Shown here: in pieces, positions 7,637-15,694 of the stretch
Layout of the letters: every line of letters starts with the position of its first letter
How positions within the stretch are numbered: the stretch's first letter is position 1
Origin: JANXVV01 sp038230975
GTDB taxonomy: Bacteria > Planctomycetota > Phycisphaerae > Tepidisphaerales > Tepidisphaeraceae
DNA: 17,784 nucleotides
NCBI GenBank assembly: GCA_038230975.1
Contig: JBBRMF010000091.1
Span: 1-17,784, forward strand
Reading direction: 5' to 3'
Made by a program: the position numbers and the translations under genes
The notes under the pieces: generated by a model
Database searches by the model: none
Told to the model about the DNA's origin: nothing
The model's input: the letters and a program-made list of their open reading frames with translations, nothing else

Positions 7637-10600
7637 CTACGGCTTGGCCACGTCTCCGGTTCCAGAAGAAACCGGTGCGGTCGCCGGCGGAGCGTTCATC
7701 AACTGCTTGGCTTTTGCCAACGATTCATTCAAGCGAGTTTCCAGCTTGGCATCAATCGGTTGACCTTTGTTCTTGCGGTCTTCCAACATCCTGTGGGCGC
7801 GGTCCAGTTGCTGCTGGGCTTCGGGAATCAGATTTTTCTTAAGGAGTGCCACACCGAGATGGTAATACGCTTCCATCATCTGCCGACGATCCAGCGCTGC
7901 CTGAATGTAGATAATGCCTTCATCCACCTGGTTGTTGCTTGTCAGAACCCAGCCGTGTGTGTCCATGATGTTAGGATCCGGGAAGCCACGCTTCTGCATG
8001 ACATCCATGGCCTTGTGACTGTAGACCAACGCCTTGGTCGTGTCCGGCTTATCAAGGTATTCAGCCCAGATACAGGCAAGATTGTTCAACGCAACCGTGT
8101 CTTCGGGGTTGATTCCCAGCAACTTCGAGTAGGAAGATTCGGCCTTGATGTATTCGCCCGTGAGCATATAGACGGACCCAGCCACACCGTAGGCCGTTTC
8201 TTTTTCCGCCGGAGTCAGCTTGGCGGCGTTCGCCAGGACTCCCTCAATGGTCGCCTCGGCGTTGACGTAATCCTTCTTGGAAAAATACAGGTAAGTGAGG
8301 ATGACGCGCCAGTGCGTATTGCCGTCGCTTGCTTCGCGTTCGCAACGCGCAATGGCTTCTTCCAGACCGATCGTCTCTGCGATCGTCTGGATAATCAGCA
8401 CAGTGGCATCATCGGTGCGAACGCGACCGCTGATTTCGAGCGCTTTGTCGAAGTCCGACATCGCCGCGGATTTGTTGTTGCCCAGTTTCGCATACGCAGT
8501 GGCGCGCATGTGGTAAACCCACCAGGCACTTTGCGCCAATTCAGGGTTCTTCAGCAATTCATTACATTCAGACAGCAACTCCGCATACTTATTCAAGCGG
8601 GCCAGAATATTCAAATAGTCATGCATCAGCGGCACGGTTTGCTGTGGCTGACCTTTTGACAGGCGAATTGCCTCGCGAATCGCATCCAACGCTTTTTCCG
8701 GCTGATTGCGTGCGATCAAGGTGTTTGAACGAAGGCGCGGCCAATCCGGATCTTTCTCAAATTCCTTCATTTTCTGGGCATCGGCCAGCAGCCGATCCAC
8801 TTCACCCCAACTCGGTGTGACCAATCCACTCAGCATTTCGATTAACTTGATGCGGATTTCTTTGTTGGTCGGCTGCAAGGTCAGACACTGGTTGATTTCC
8901 TGAATGGCATCATCGACCTGTCCATGGGCTCGCAGTGCTTCAGCCAATCCCATGCGGGTTTGAAGTTGGGTCGTGACACTCTGCTGTGAGTTGGGATCAT
9001 TCGTTGTATCGCGGGCGGCCGTCAAATCCTTGATCGCATCTTCGATCGACTCCGGGCCCTTACGCAATTCGATCATGCCACGATAGTAAAGAGCGGTCTG
9101 GTTTTTGGGATTCTCAACCAATGCCGCATTCAGAACGGCAAGGGCTTCGGGGATTTTCTTCTCCTGGAGAAGCACAAAGCCCTTGGTTGACATCAACTGC
9201 GAATCTTTGGGGTTGGCCTGCAATTGCTTATCGAGCAACTGCTCGGCTTCGGTCAGCTTGTTGTCGGCCAACAGAATCTCGAGCATCTGCTGCATCACTT
9301 TGCGATCGGATGCGTATGGCTGCAGCGTCTTGAATGCCTTATCGTACTTGCGCGAGGACATGTAGAACGAAGACGCCTTTCGGATGTTGTCTATGGAGAC
9401 CGCGTCGGTCTTGCCTTTCAGACGGTCGACAACGAAGTCATAGTTGGTTTCTGCAAGATCAGCCTTGCCGAAACGGTAGTAATATTCCGCCAGCAACATG
9501 CTGGGATCGACAGTGTCTTTCCATTTGTCACGTTCGGCGAACGTTTTTAAGGCTTTTTCACCGGCGACAAAATCGCTTGAATAGGTGGCGATATCCGCCA
9601 GATAGGCGTAGGCGAATCGGTCGTCAGGCCACTTGGTGATGATGTTGGTGAATGTATCACGGGACTTGGCCGCAAATACCTTGGCGTCGGCGGGCTTGCT
9701 CTTCAACTCCAGGTGCTGCGCAACTTGCCATTGCGCGGCACCGTAAGCCAACTGTGCACCAAGCGACTCTGGATTTCGCTGTGCTGAGTCCTGACGCGAC
9801 GACAAGGCTTTGGTCGGATCACCGTAATTCAATTCCCACGCGATTTTCTGTTCGGCCAGCCAACTGTCGCTCGGGTTGACCTTCAAACCGGACTCAATGA
9901 GCCGCTTGGCTTCTTCCGGTTTCTTGAGTTGGTAGTTGCATTCGATCAAACCCCGATAGGCCTCCAGATTCTCACTCTGCTTTTGCAGAGCCATCTGGTA
10001 TTTGCTCGCGGCGTCATCAAACTGATGCTCTTCCTTGAGAACATCACCGAGGCATATCCAGCTTCGCGCAAACTGCTCGCGCGTTTTGACCAGTTCGCGG
10101 GCAAAATCTTCTGCCTCTTTCAGATTTCCACGAACCATCGCCAGGCGATACTTGTAAATCAGACCGTTGGCTTCATCGTAGTCCTTTAGCGCCAGGCGAT
10201 TCACGTAGCTTGCCGCGACATCAAATTTGCGATCAAGCAGCGCAAACCCGAATCGAAGGTCCATGATGCGACCATTTTCCGGGTCGGCTTTCTCCGCGAG
10301 GTCCAGATGCTTCATCGCCTCGATACGATTGTTTTGACTCGAATAGAATTCGTAGAACTTCAACTCGCGGTCTAACGGTTCCTTGATGGCTTCGATCGCC
10401 TTGTTGGTCAGCTCTACAATCTTGCTTTGGTCTTTGTCGATTTGGGCCCGGACGATTTTCAGTGAAATATTCTCCGGATCTTTTGCCAGCGCTTCGTCAG
10501 CCACCTTAACAGCCAGATCTTTTTTCTGCTGGCTCATGTAGATTTGCGCGAGCGTGCGGACCGTGTCCACATCGGCAGGGGATTTGGAGCGAATGACTTC

Positions 10601-12541
10601 AAACAGACGAATCGCATCGTCGATTTTTCCACCTGCGAGGTACATCGGAATTTTTCGACGAATCTCCTCATTGGTCGATTCCGGCATGGTCTCGATGACC
10701 TTGGCAATTTCAGCCGGCGACATGGTGGTAGGTTCGATCAGATAAAGCGCCATCTCCAACTTCGGAATATTGGGATCGCTGGGAAACGCCCTTTTGAAAT
10801 CGCGAAGCTGCTCGCGAGCCATATCACCATCACGATTGTTGATGAGCAACCGAATCAGCATGACGCGGGCAGGAATGAAACTGGGTACGCCTGTGACGAT
10901 ATCCCACAGACGTACTTTTGCCAGTCCGGTCTGGTTGCTGTCGACATAGGCGGTGGCCAGCAGAAATTCCACTTCCCAGTAGTGATCATTTCGACCCACG
11001 TGGGTCTGTTTCCACAGTTCCCTCGCACGTTCCAAGTCAGGAATAGCTTCGATCGCGCCCTTTTGCCCACCTTTCATCAATGAAATCTTTCCCTTGAGAT
11101 TTAAGGTCACCGGAACGACGCCGGCCCGTTCGACCAGCTTCTGGTAAGTTTCGTTGATATCTTTTTCGAGCGAGGCGCGTTTGGCCACATCCGTCGTCGC
11201 GGAGTGCGCTTCGATCAGGTAGTTGGTGAGGTCCACAAAAGTCTGTCTTTCCAGCAAAATCTTGGAACTGAAAGTTAAGACGGCCTCACCCCCTGGATCG
11301 GTCACCGGCTTTTTGAGCAGTTCGATTGCCTCATCGCGCGTTTTGGAATTTCCATGAATCAGGGCTCCCAACGCCAGGCGGGCGCTCTGGTCATCCGGAC
11401 GTTTGACAATGAGGTCACGAAGAACGTCCTCCGCATCCTTCGCCTTCTTATTCCTCAGGAGAAATTGTGCGTAGTTTACGAAAACTTCGGTACAAGCCGG
11501 ATCATCTTTGGAAACGCTTTTCGAGGCGTCATTCAACAGATCGCCCATCTGCTTGACGTATTCCTGTTTGTCGGCCTTGTTTTCGTCATCCGGCGAGTCC
11601 CCCAGAGCATCGCTGACGGCGCGAAGCACCTGGTAGAATCGAAGAGACAAAGCAGCATTTTTCGGTTGAATGAAAGAAACTTCAATCAGCACGTCGTGAG
11701 CCTGCTTCTCCAAATCTTTTGCCCCTTTGACGTCCGGCAGAGTTCGAAGTTCACGAGCCTTCCGCACGTACGCGCTACCCAGATAGTACGGAATATCAGG
11801 ATTGATACGCCCTTCAATTTCTCGTTTCTCAATCGCTTTAACAGCTTCTTCTTTTTTAGCGGGATCAGCGATCTGCGCGGCTTTGGCAGTTTCAACGACA
11901 AGATCATTCTTCAACTGAATCGCTTGCTTCTTCTCGATATCCAGGAGCCGGGTTAGATCTTCCGTGCTTTTGTCAATGAGTCCGGGCGGGGTGACGATAT
12001 CAGCCATCCAACCGGCGATGATTGCAATGGAGGAATACGGCCGGGCGCGGGTTTTGAGCAACGCGATCTTGTCTGCTTCCTGAGGGTCTTTCCCATCGGC
12101 CTTCAAGGCGTCAATCTTCTTGGCAATGTCCTGCAATCGCTGAAACGCTCGAGGATCTGAATAGAATTCGACGATCTCAATTTCCGATCGCAGCATGCGC
12201 TCCAGCGCTTCGCGCTGCGTTGGGTTGGCGGTGAGCACACCATCCCACACCGCGCGATCGCGACCCGCGAAGGTTTCATCGGTTTTGGCCAACTCATGGA
12301 GCACGTCCCCGTATTTGACGCGGACGTCGAGGTTCTTCTGGTCAGCGTCAACAGCGATCTTGTAATTGGATTCGGCATCGATCAGCCGACCCGCTTTGAA
12401 ATCCGCCTCCGCGAGCGAAATGTATTTCTTGGGGTCTTTCTTGAAAAGGAAAAGTTTGGCACCCACCAAAGAGCCCATGAGCCCAATGATGACCACCAGT
12501 ATCACCCCGACGGCTTTGACATTTACGCGACGCTGTGACAT
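7637..12541 (-). CDS. Giant membrane-anchored TPR protein of the exosortase locus
   Basis: This 1634-residue protein has one N-terminal membrane segment (about residues 9-31, around GVILVVIIGLMGSLVGAKL) followed almost entirely by tetratricopeptide-type helical repeats, for example around AYRGLIECNYQLKKPEEAKR. TPR arrays act as docking surfaces. By orientation most of it should lie in the periplasm, or in the equivalent compartment. Large TPR proteins (PrsT type) recur in exosortase/PEP-CTERM loci, but this one is much longer than the ~900 aa usual there. The C-terminus is a short Pro/Ala/Thr-rich tail. ATG at 12541 is chosen because AGGTGG lies 4 nt upstream and the anchor follows closely; an in-frame ATG at 12589 adds 16 residues and has no ribosome site. 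It is followed by wzc after 216 bp. No enzymatic motif was seen. Confidence 0.9.
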   Translation of the reverse strand: MSQRRVNVKAVGVILVVIIGLMGSLVGAKLFLFKKDPKKYISLAEADFKAGRLIDAESNYKIAVDADQKNLDVRVKYGDVLHELAKTDETFAGRDRAVWDGVLTANPTQREALERMLRSEIEIVEFYSDPRAFQRLQDIAKKIDALKADGKDPQEADKIALLKTRARPYSSIAIIAGWMADIVTPPGLIDKSTEDLTRLLDIEKKQAIQLKNDLVVETAKAAQIADPAKKEEAVKAIEKREIEGRINPDIPYYLGSAYVRKARELRTLPDVKGAKDLEKQAHDVLIEVSFIQPKNAALSLRFYQVLRAVSDALGDSPDDENKADKQEYVKQMGDLLNDASKSVSKDDPACTEVFVNYAQFLLRNKKAKDAEDVLRDLIVKRPDDQSARLALGALIHGNSKTRDEAIELLKKPVTDPGGEAVLTFSSKILLERQTFVDLTNYLIEAHSATTDVAKRASLEKDINETYQKLVERAGVVPVTLNLKGKISLMKGGQKGAIEAIPDLERARELWKQTHVGRNDHYWEVEFLLATAYVDSNQTGLAKVRLWDIVTGVPSFIPARVMLIRLLINNRDGDMAREQLRDFKRAFPSDPNIPKLEMALYLIEPTTMSPAEIAKVIETMPESTNEEIRRKIPMYLAGGKIDDAIRLFEVIRSKSPADVDTVRTLAQIYMSQQKKDLAVKVADEALAKDPENISLKIVRAQIDKDQSKIVELTNKAIEAIKEPLDRELKFYEFYSSQNNRIEAMKHLDLAEKADPENGRIMDLRFGFALLDRKFDVAASYVNRLALKDYDEANGLIYKYRLAMVRGNLKEAEDFARELVKTREQFARSWICLGDVLKEEHQFDDAASKYQMALQKQSENLEAYRGLIECNYQLKKPEEAKRLIESGLKVNPSDSWLAEQKIAWELNYGDPTKALSSRQDSAQRNPESLGAQLAYGAAQWQVAQHLELKSKPADAKVFAAKSRDTFTNIITKWPDDRFAYAYLADIATYSSDFVAGEKALKTFAERDKWKDTVDPSMLLAEYYYRFGKADLAETNYDFVVDRLKGKTDAVSIDNIRKASSFYMSSRKYDKAFKTLQPYASDRKVMQQMLEILLADNKLTEAEQLLDKQLQANPKDSQLMSTKGFVLLQEKKIPEALAVLNAALVENPKNQTALYYRGMIELRKGPESIEDAIKDLTAARDTTNDPNSQQSVTTQLQTRMGLAEALRAHGQVDDAIQEINQCLTLQPTNKEIRIKLIEMLSGLVTPSWGEVDRLLADAQKMKEFEKDPDWPRLRSNTLIARNQPEKALDAIREAIRLSKGQPQQTVPLMHDYLNILARLNKYAELLSECNELLKNPELAQSAWWVYHMRATAYAKLGNNKSAAMSDFDKALEISGRVRTDDATVLIIQTIAETIGLEEAIARCEREASDGNTHWRVILTYLYFSKKDYVNAEATIEGVLANAAKLTPAEKETAYGVAGSVYMLTGEYIKAESSYSKLLGINPEDTVALNNLACIWAEYLDKPDTTKALVYSHKAMDVMQKRGFPDPNIMDTHGWVLTSNNQVDEGIIYIQAALDRRQMMEAYYHLGVALLKKNLIPEAQQQLDRAHRMLEDRKNKGQPIDAKLETRLNESLAKAKQLMNAPPATAPVSSGTGDVAKP

Positions 12542-12651
12542 TCGACCACCTGTGCGAAGGCTCCGCAAAGAGACCTTCGATTCATTCAAAAGTTATCGTT
12601 CCGAACCAAAACCCTGCTCACTGTCTCTATCATTGCGATATTTTCGTTGCA

Positions 12652-13476
12652 TCACTTGCGTGGAAGCTTGGACCAATCCGGAAAACATTTTTCGATTTCC
12701 GGCAGCGCGGCAGTGAGAAACTCTTTCATCGCCTCGCCCGATTTTTTACGATCATCGTCCTGAATCATGACTTCCACCTTGGCGTAATAGCCATATTTTT
12801 CCCATAGATTCTGCAGCGCGATTCGGACTGCTGTTGGATCGCTCATGTAGGAACCGTTCGAGTGGAAAAAGTACGCCACATTCCGCTTTACCTTGGAAGT
12901 GCCCGCCTGATCTTCAAAACTGATATATCGAACATCGAGTTTTCGATCCGGGTTCTGCCGGGTTCCCAGATTCCATTTTTCGATAATGAATTCAGTGGGC
13001 TCATAACCGTCGGCGGTATAACAGCGTTCGGGAATGTGGGCCACAGTATCGGCCTTCCCGGTATAATACGTCACCGCGAAGCTAATGATCGCGCGATCCA
13101 ACTGACCTTTATATTTGTCGCGCAATCCCGAGAGCAGTTTTAATCGCTCGTGGCTGTCTTTGCCGTTGAACGCGTCCACATCCGCTTTCTGGACGACCGC
13201 GGTATTGATGTAAAACCGCATCACATACTGATCCGTGCCGAGTTCCTGCTGGATGTCATCCGCCAATTGATCTTTGGAAACGGAGACCCAGGAACCGAGA
13301 GTCAGCGGAATGTTGTCAAAAGAGCGAGCCATCGCAACAGGCAGTTTCTTAAAGTGAAGCTGCATGAACTGCGTGGCACCGTTCAGCCCCACCGCGGCCA
13401 ACAGCAACACGATGAAAGCAACCAGAAAACTCGGCTGGCGAGCCAACCGTTTTGTGGCATCAAGGATCACACTCAT
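12652..13476 (-). CDS. epsI: EpsI-family exosortase partner protein
   Basis: This is an EpsI-domain protein (DUF3485), the usual companion of exosortases, whose exact role is not established. One N-terminal membrane segment (about 16-34) is followed by an exported soluble domain. The diagnostic His-x-Pro-Glu-x-Cys motif is at 147-152 (HIPERC), followed by an aromatic-containing TADGY. The stretch about 92-130 between the early beta strands looks longer than usual. At 274 aa it is a little longer than typical EpsI (~220 aa). The start overlaps the exosortase stop as ATGA (13473-13476), and GGAGG sits 4-5 nt upstream, so translational coupling is very likely. The gap to the TPR gene is 110 bp. 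Confidence 0.9.
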   Translation of the reverse strand: MSVILDATKRLARQPSFLVAFIVLLLAAVGLNGATQFMQLHFKKLPVAMARSFDNIPLTLGSWVSVSKDQLADDIQQELGTDQYVMRFYINTAVVQKADVDAFNGKDSHERLKLLSGLRDKYKGQLDRAIISFAVTYYTGKADTVAHIPERCYTADGYEPTEFIIEKWNLGTRQNPDRKLDVRYISFEDQAGTSKVKRNVAYFFHSNGSYMSDPTAVRIALQNLWEKYGYYAKVEVMIQDDDRKKSGEAMKEFLTAALPEIEKCFPDWSKLPRK

Positions 13477-15110
13477 TTGACCTCCGGCGTTTCAGGAGTA
13501 GTGGGTGCAGAGACGAAGGGTTTGCTGACAGTTGCGGATGCAACGGGAGCAATCGCCGGCTTTGCAGTTGCCGCCAGTCGAACCGGCGCAACCGAGGTCG
13601 CAGATGGCTTGATGCTGGGTGTTCCGGGCGATTGCGGTTTCGGACCGGTTGTTGGCGGCACAATGGCGGCCGGCCGCTTCACCGGTATCGCCGCAGTCAC
13701 CGGAGCGCCTGCAGCGGCGGGACTGGGTGGTTTCACGGCCGGTGATTTCAACACGGGTTTTGCGGCGATCGCGGGTCCGTTCGGGGGCAGAGCCACGGGT
13801 TTTGGAGTTGCCACCGAAACAGCCGCAACTGCGGGAGATGTCGTCTTCGGCAATTGATTTGAGGGGGTCGGCACGGCCAGTTTTGAAGCGGGAACCGCTT
13901 TGAGTGGAGGCGCAACGGGCCTCGAAACCAGCGCAGCCGGTGGTTTTGGAGCAGGCGTCAGGGTTGGCCTTGCTGTCGCCGTCGTAGGAAGTGAAGTTGT
14001 TTTTGCGAGAGGCTGCAAAATAGAAGTTGTAGTTCCGGTAATCCCCACTTCAGCCGTCGATGCAGAAATTGCAGGCTTTGGCAGGTTCTCAAGACGCGCC
14101 ATTTTTGCGGGAATCGCTTCCATCGGCTTGGTGGCCGGTTTGATTGGCGCGCGGTTCTTTCGAAGCTCTCGCTCATCCACCACTTCAATGAACACGACGT
14201 CGAGCAACCACCCCACGAACAAGATCATGAAGAACCCGGGCACGAGCATGACGATCCCGACGAATTGGTGAGCGAACCCTTCGGAGAGTTCCTGGCTCCA
14301 ATAGTGGTCGAGTATTCCCTGACCGGACACCCGCATCACGTTACAGAAAATGGCAATCGGGATGGCCATGAACGTCACGATGATTTTCTGCCATAGCGGC
14401 CGGGCCGACAAAAACGCGATCGCCGCCGCCACGGAGATAAATGTCATCAGCGAGCGCAACCCCGCGCAGGCTTCCGCGACGTTCAATGTTCGCCAGACAT
14501 TACCCTTGGCGTTAATGATGATTTTAGTCCCGGCATTGAACGCCGTGACGTTCAACGCGCGCAGAACACCCACCGCGACGCTCGCGGCCAATCGCTGCAA
14601 AGGCGACGCGATGTAGCTATAAACGAGTTCCGGCCATGGGATGGCGCAGATGAGAAACACAATGGGAAACCACGCGATTTTCATGACGCGCCAGCCGCAC
14701 AGCAAGGCGACAACGCCAAACAGCGCGACGACCATTCCGAAATCTTTGACGAAGTCGTTTTGCCCCGGATAGATGCCGTAGGCAAATAGCAGAATGCCGA
14801 AGATCAGAATCCCAAGCCCGCTCCACGCCGTGTATGCCTTGGTTTCAAGAAGCTCGTCGCGATGAACGAATAGATAGTAGAACCCGATCAATGGCACACA
14901 AATCGCGTGACGCCAGTTCGGTTCACCACTAAACGGGTTGGTCTTCAGCCAGAGGCGTAGAAGATTGAATCGGAATGTCGCGATCATCAGCGCCGAAACG
15001 ATCGCGATCTTGAGCCACGCAGCAACGCTGAGACCTTGAAAAGTCGGCTCGACGTCATTTTCGACGGCGTGCATCGGATTGCGATAGTCGACAGTGGCGT
15101 CCTGCGTCAT
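13473..15110 (-). CDS. xrt: Exosortase with a long Pro/Ala/Thr-rich C-terminal tail
   Basis: Exosortases are polytopic membrane transpeptidases that recognise a short C-terminal sorting signal (motif, membrane helix, basic end) on secreted proteins and process it, typically in bacteria that make exopolysaccharide. About eight hydrophobic segments fill residues 30-310. The three catalytic residues are present: Cys215 in EACAGLRS, Arg260 in FCNVMR, and His281 in EGFAHQF. The core ends near residue 313. It is followed by ~230 residues rich in Pro, Ala, Thr, Val and Lys with no predicted fold, which is not usual for the ~300-residue family. The subfamily, and therefore the sorting motif, cannot be assigned. 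ATG at 15110 has GAAGG only 3 nt upstream; ATG at 15074 is a weaker alternative. The gene is followed directly by epsI. Confidence 0.93.
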   Translation of the reverse strand: MTQDATVDYRNPMHAVENDVEPTFQGLSVAAWLKIAIVSALMIATFRFNLLRLWLKTNPFSGEPNWRHAICVPLIGFYYLFVHRDELLETKAYTAWSGLGILIFGILLFAYGIYPGQNDFVKDFGMVVALFGVVALLCGWRVMKIAWFPIVFLICAIPWPELVYSYIASPLQRLAASVAVGVLRALNVTAFNAGTKIIINAKGNVWRTLNVAEACAGLRSLMTFISVAAAIAFLSARPLWQKIIVTFMAIPIAIFCNVMRVSGQGILDHYWSQELSEGFAHQFVGIVMLVPGFFMILFVGWLLDVVFIEVVDERELRKNRAPIKPATKPMEAIPAKMARLENLPKPAISASTAEVGITGTTTSILQPLAKTTSLPTTATARPTLTPAPKPPAALVSRPVAPPLKAVPASKLAVPTPSNQLPKTTSPAVAAVSVATPKPVALPPNGPAIAAKPVLKSPAVKPPSPAAAGAPVTAAIPVKRPAAIVPPTTGPKPQSPGTPSIKPSATSVAPVRLAATAKPAIAPVASATVSKPFVSAPTTPETPEVK

Positions 15111-15213
15111 AAGCCTTCACTCGCTGAAATCGGTGCTAGCAATGAACTTCAACCCGCAAACGCGGGACAAGCCGGATTAAAATTACGGCTGAGCGGCCTT
15201 CACTCATTATTCA

Positions 15214-15264
15214 TATCGGCAGCTAATTAAGCCGTCTTGGGTGAGATTCCACCCAATGCCGATA
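15214..15264 (-). promoter_or_regulatory. Candidate structured RNA element in the exosortase leader
   Basis: TATCGGCA (15214-15221) pairs perfectly with TGCCGATA (15257-15264). Directly inside, TTGGGTG (15237-15243) pairs perfectly with CACCCAA (15250-15256) around a 6-nt loop. The two helices abut on one side and are separated by a 15-nt bulge (15222-15236) on the other. The bulge contains GCCG, which could instead pair with CGGC at 15217-15220, so two exclusive folds are possible. It lies ~104 nt upstream of the start codon. Confidence 0.5.
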
Positions 15265-15441
15265 ACTTTATCAACCTTCACAGTCAGTGCAGTAATGAAT
15301 CGAGAACAATTCTTTACGTGGGGATCTATCGCGCTGTTCTTACAGGTTGCCGAGGATTTTTGAAAAAAAGGTGTCACCCGGTAGCCACTCGCAATTATCC
15401 TTGCACTGGACGCAATTCGTCTCATGCACTTGCAAAAGTGT

Positions 15442-15480
15442 TCATTCCCGGGTCACCTTCCAGATGAGGTGAAGGAATGA
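15442..15480 (-). promoter_or_regulatory. Nested hairpin in the exosortase upstream region
   Basis: The outer stem TCATTCC/GGAATGA (15442-15448 with 15474-15480) and inner stem TCACCT/AGGTGA (15453-15458 with 15467-15472) are separated by a 4-nt/1-nt internal loop. An adjacent small hairpin, CACTT-GCAA-AAGTG, occupies 15427-15440. The palindromic form would serve equally as a DNA operator or as an RNA structure, and no T tract follows. Confidence 0.4.
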
Positions 15481-15557
15481 CATTAGCATATGAATCCCCC
15501 CAAAGCAAAGGATTTTAACGAGACAAATGTCGCCTGAACCCGATCTTTACCGTTTTC

Positions 15558-15563
15558 ATTATA
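15558..15563 (-). promoter_or_regulatory. Candidate -10 element for the exosortase operon
   Basis: On the minus strand this is TATAAT in the context GTCCTATAAT, the same ten bases as before the thiamine gene. It lies just downstream of the wza terminator, the right place for a promoter of the xrt-epsI-TPR-wzc unit. There is no matching -35 box, so support is limited. Confidence 0.35.
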
Positions 15564-15618
15564 GGACGTAAGTCGAATCGATCCATCCGCGGAAAATCAG
15601 CGTTTCCCATTACCTTGA

Positions 15619-15662
15619 CTAAAAAAACAGGCGGATCGGAAACAATTTGCTCCCGATCCGCC
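15619..15662 (-). terminator. Intrinsic terminator of wza
   Basis: The perfect 10-bp stem GGCGGATCGG/CCGATCCGCC (15630-15639 with 15653-15662) is followed on the minus strand by TGTTTTTTTAG. It begins 33 bp after the wza stop. It should separate wza from the exosortase operon transcriptionally, at least in part. Confidence 0.85.
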
Positions 15663-15694
15663 GTTGTAATGAACTGATGAGGCTTTTCTTCGGA

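Larger units (their letters stand above)
15111..15618 (-). promoter_or_regulatory. Long structured 5' region of the exosortase gene
   Basis: There is no convincing gene in this stretch. On the minus strand it holds a TATAAT (15558-15563) about 450 nt before the exosortase start, preceded by no clear -35 box. Several inverted repeats follow: 15442-15480 (two stacked helices), 15427-15440, 15214-15264 (15 base pairs with a bulge), 15170-15190 and 15153-15166. The decamer GAGTGAAGGC (minus strand) occurs at 15113-15122 and again at 15196-15205. If transcription starts near 15551 the mRNA has a leader of ~440 nt. No known riboswitch core was recognised. Confidence 0.45.

Noticed and set aside
7760..8659. 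Plus-strand open frame of 299 aa opposite the TPR gene
   Set aside because: It is a shadow of the repeat-rich TPR coding sequence and shows no family motifs.
13150..13857. Ala/Gly-rich plus-strand frame opposite the exosortase tail
   Set aside because: It arises from the Pro/Ala codons of the tail read backwards. The minus frame continues the exosortase without a break.
15207..15425. 72-codon minus-strand frame in the exosortase leader
   Set aside because: It covers the paired element at 15214-15264 and looks like chance open sequence.
15111..15600. Cyclic di-GMP riboswitch in the exosortase leader
   Set aside because: A GNRA-type loop (GCAA) is present but on the opposite strand, and the conserved GEMM core was not found.
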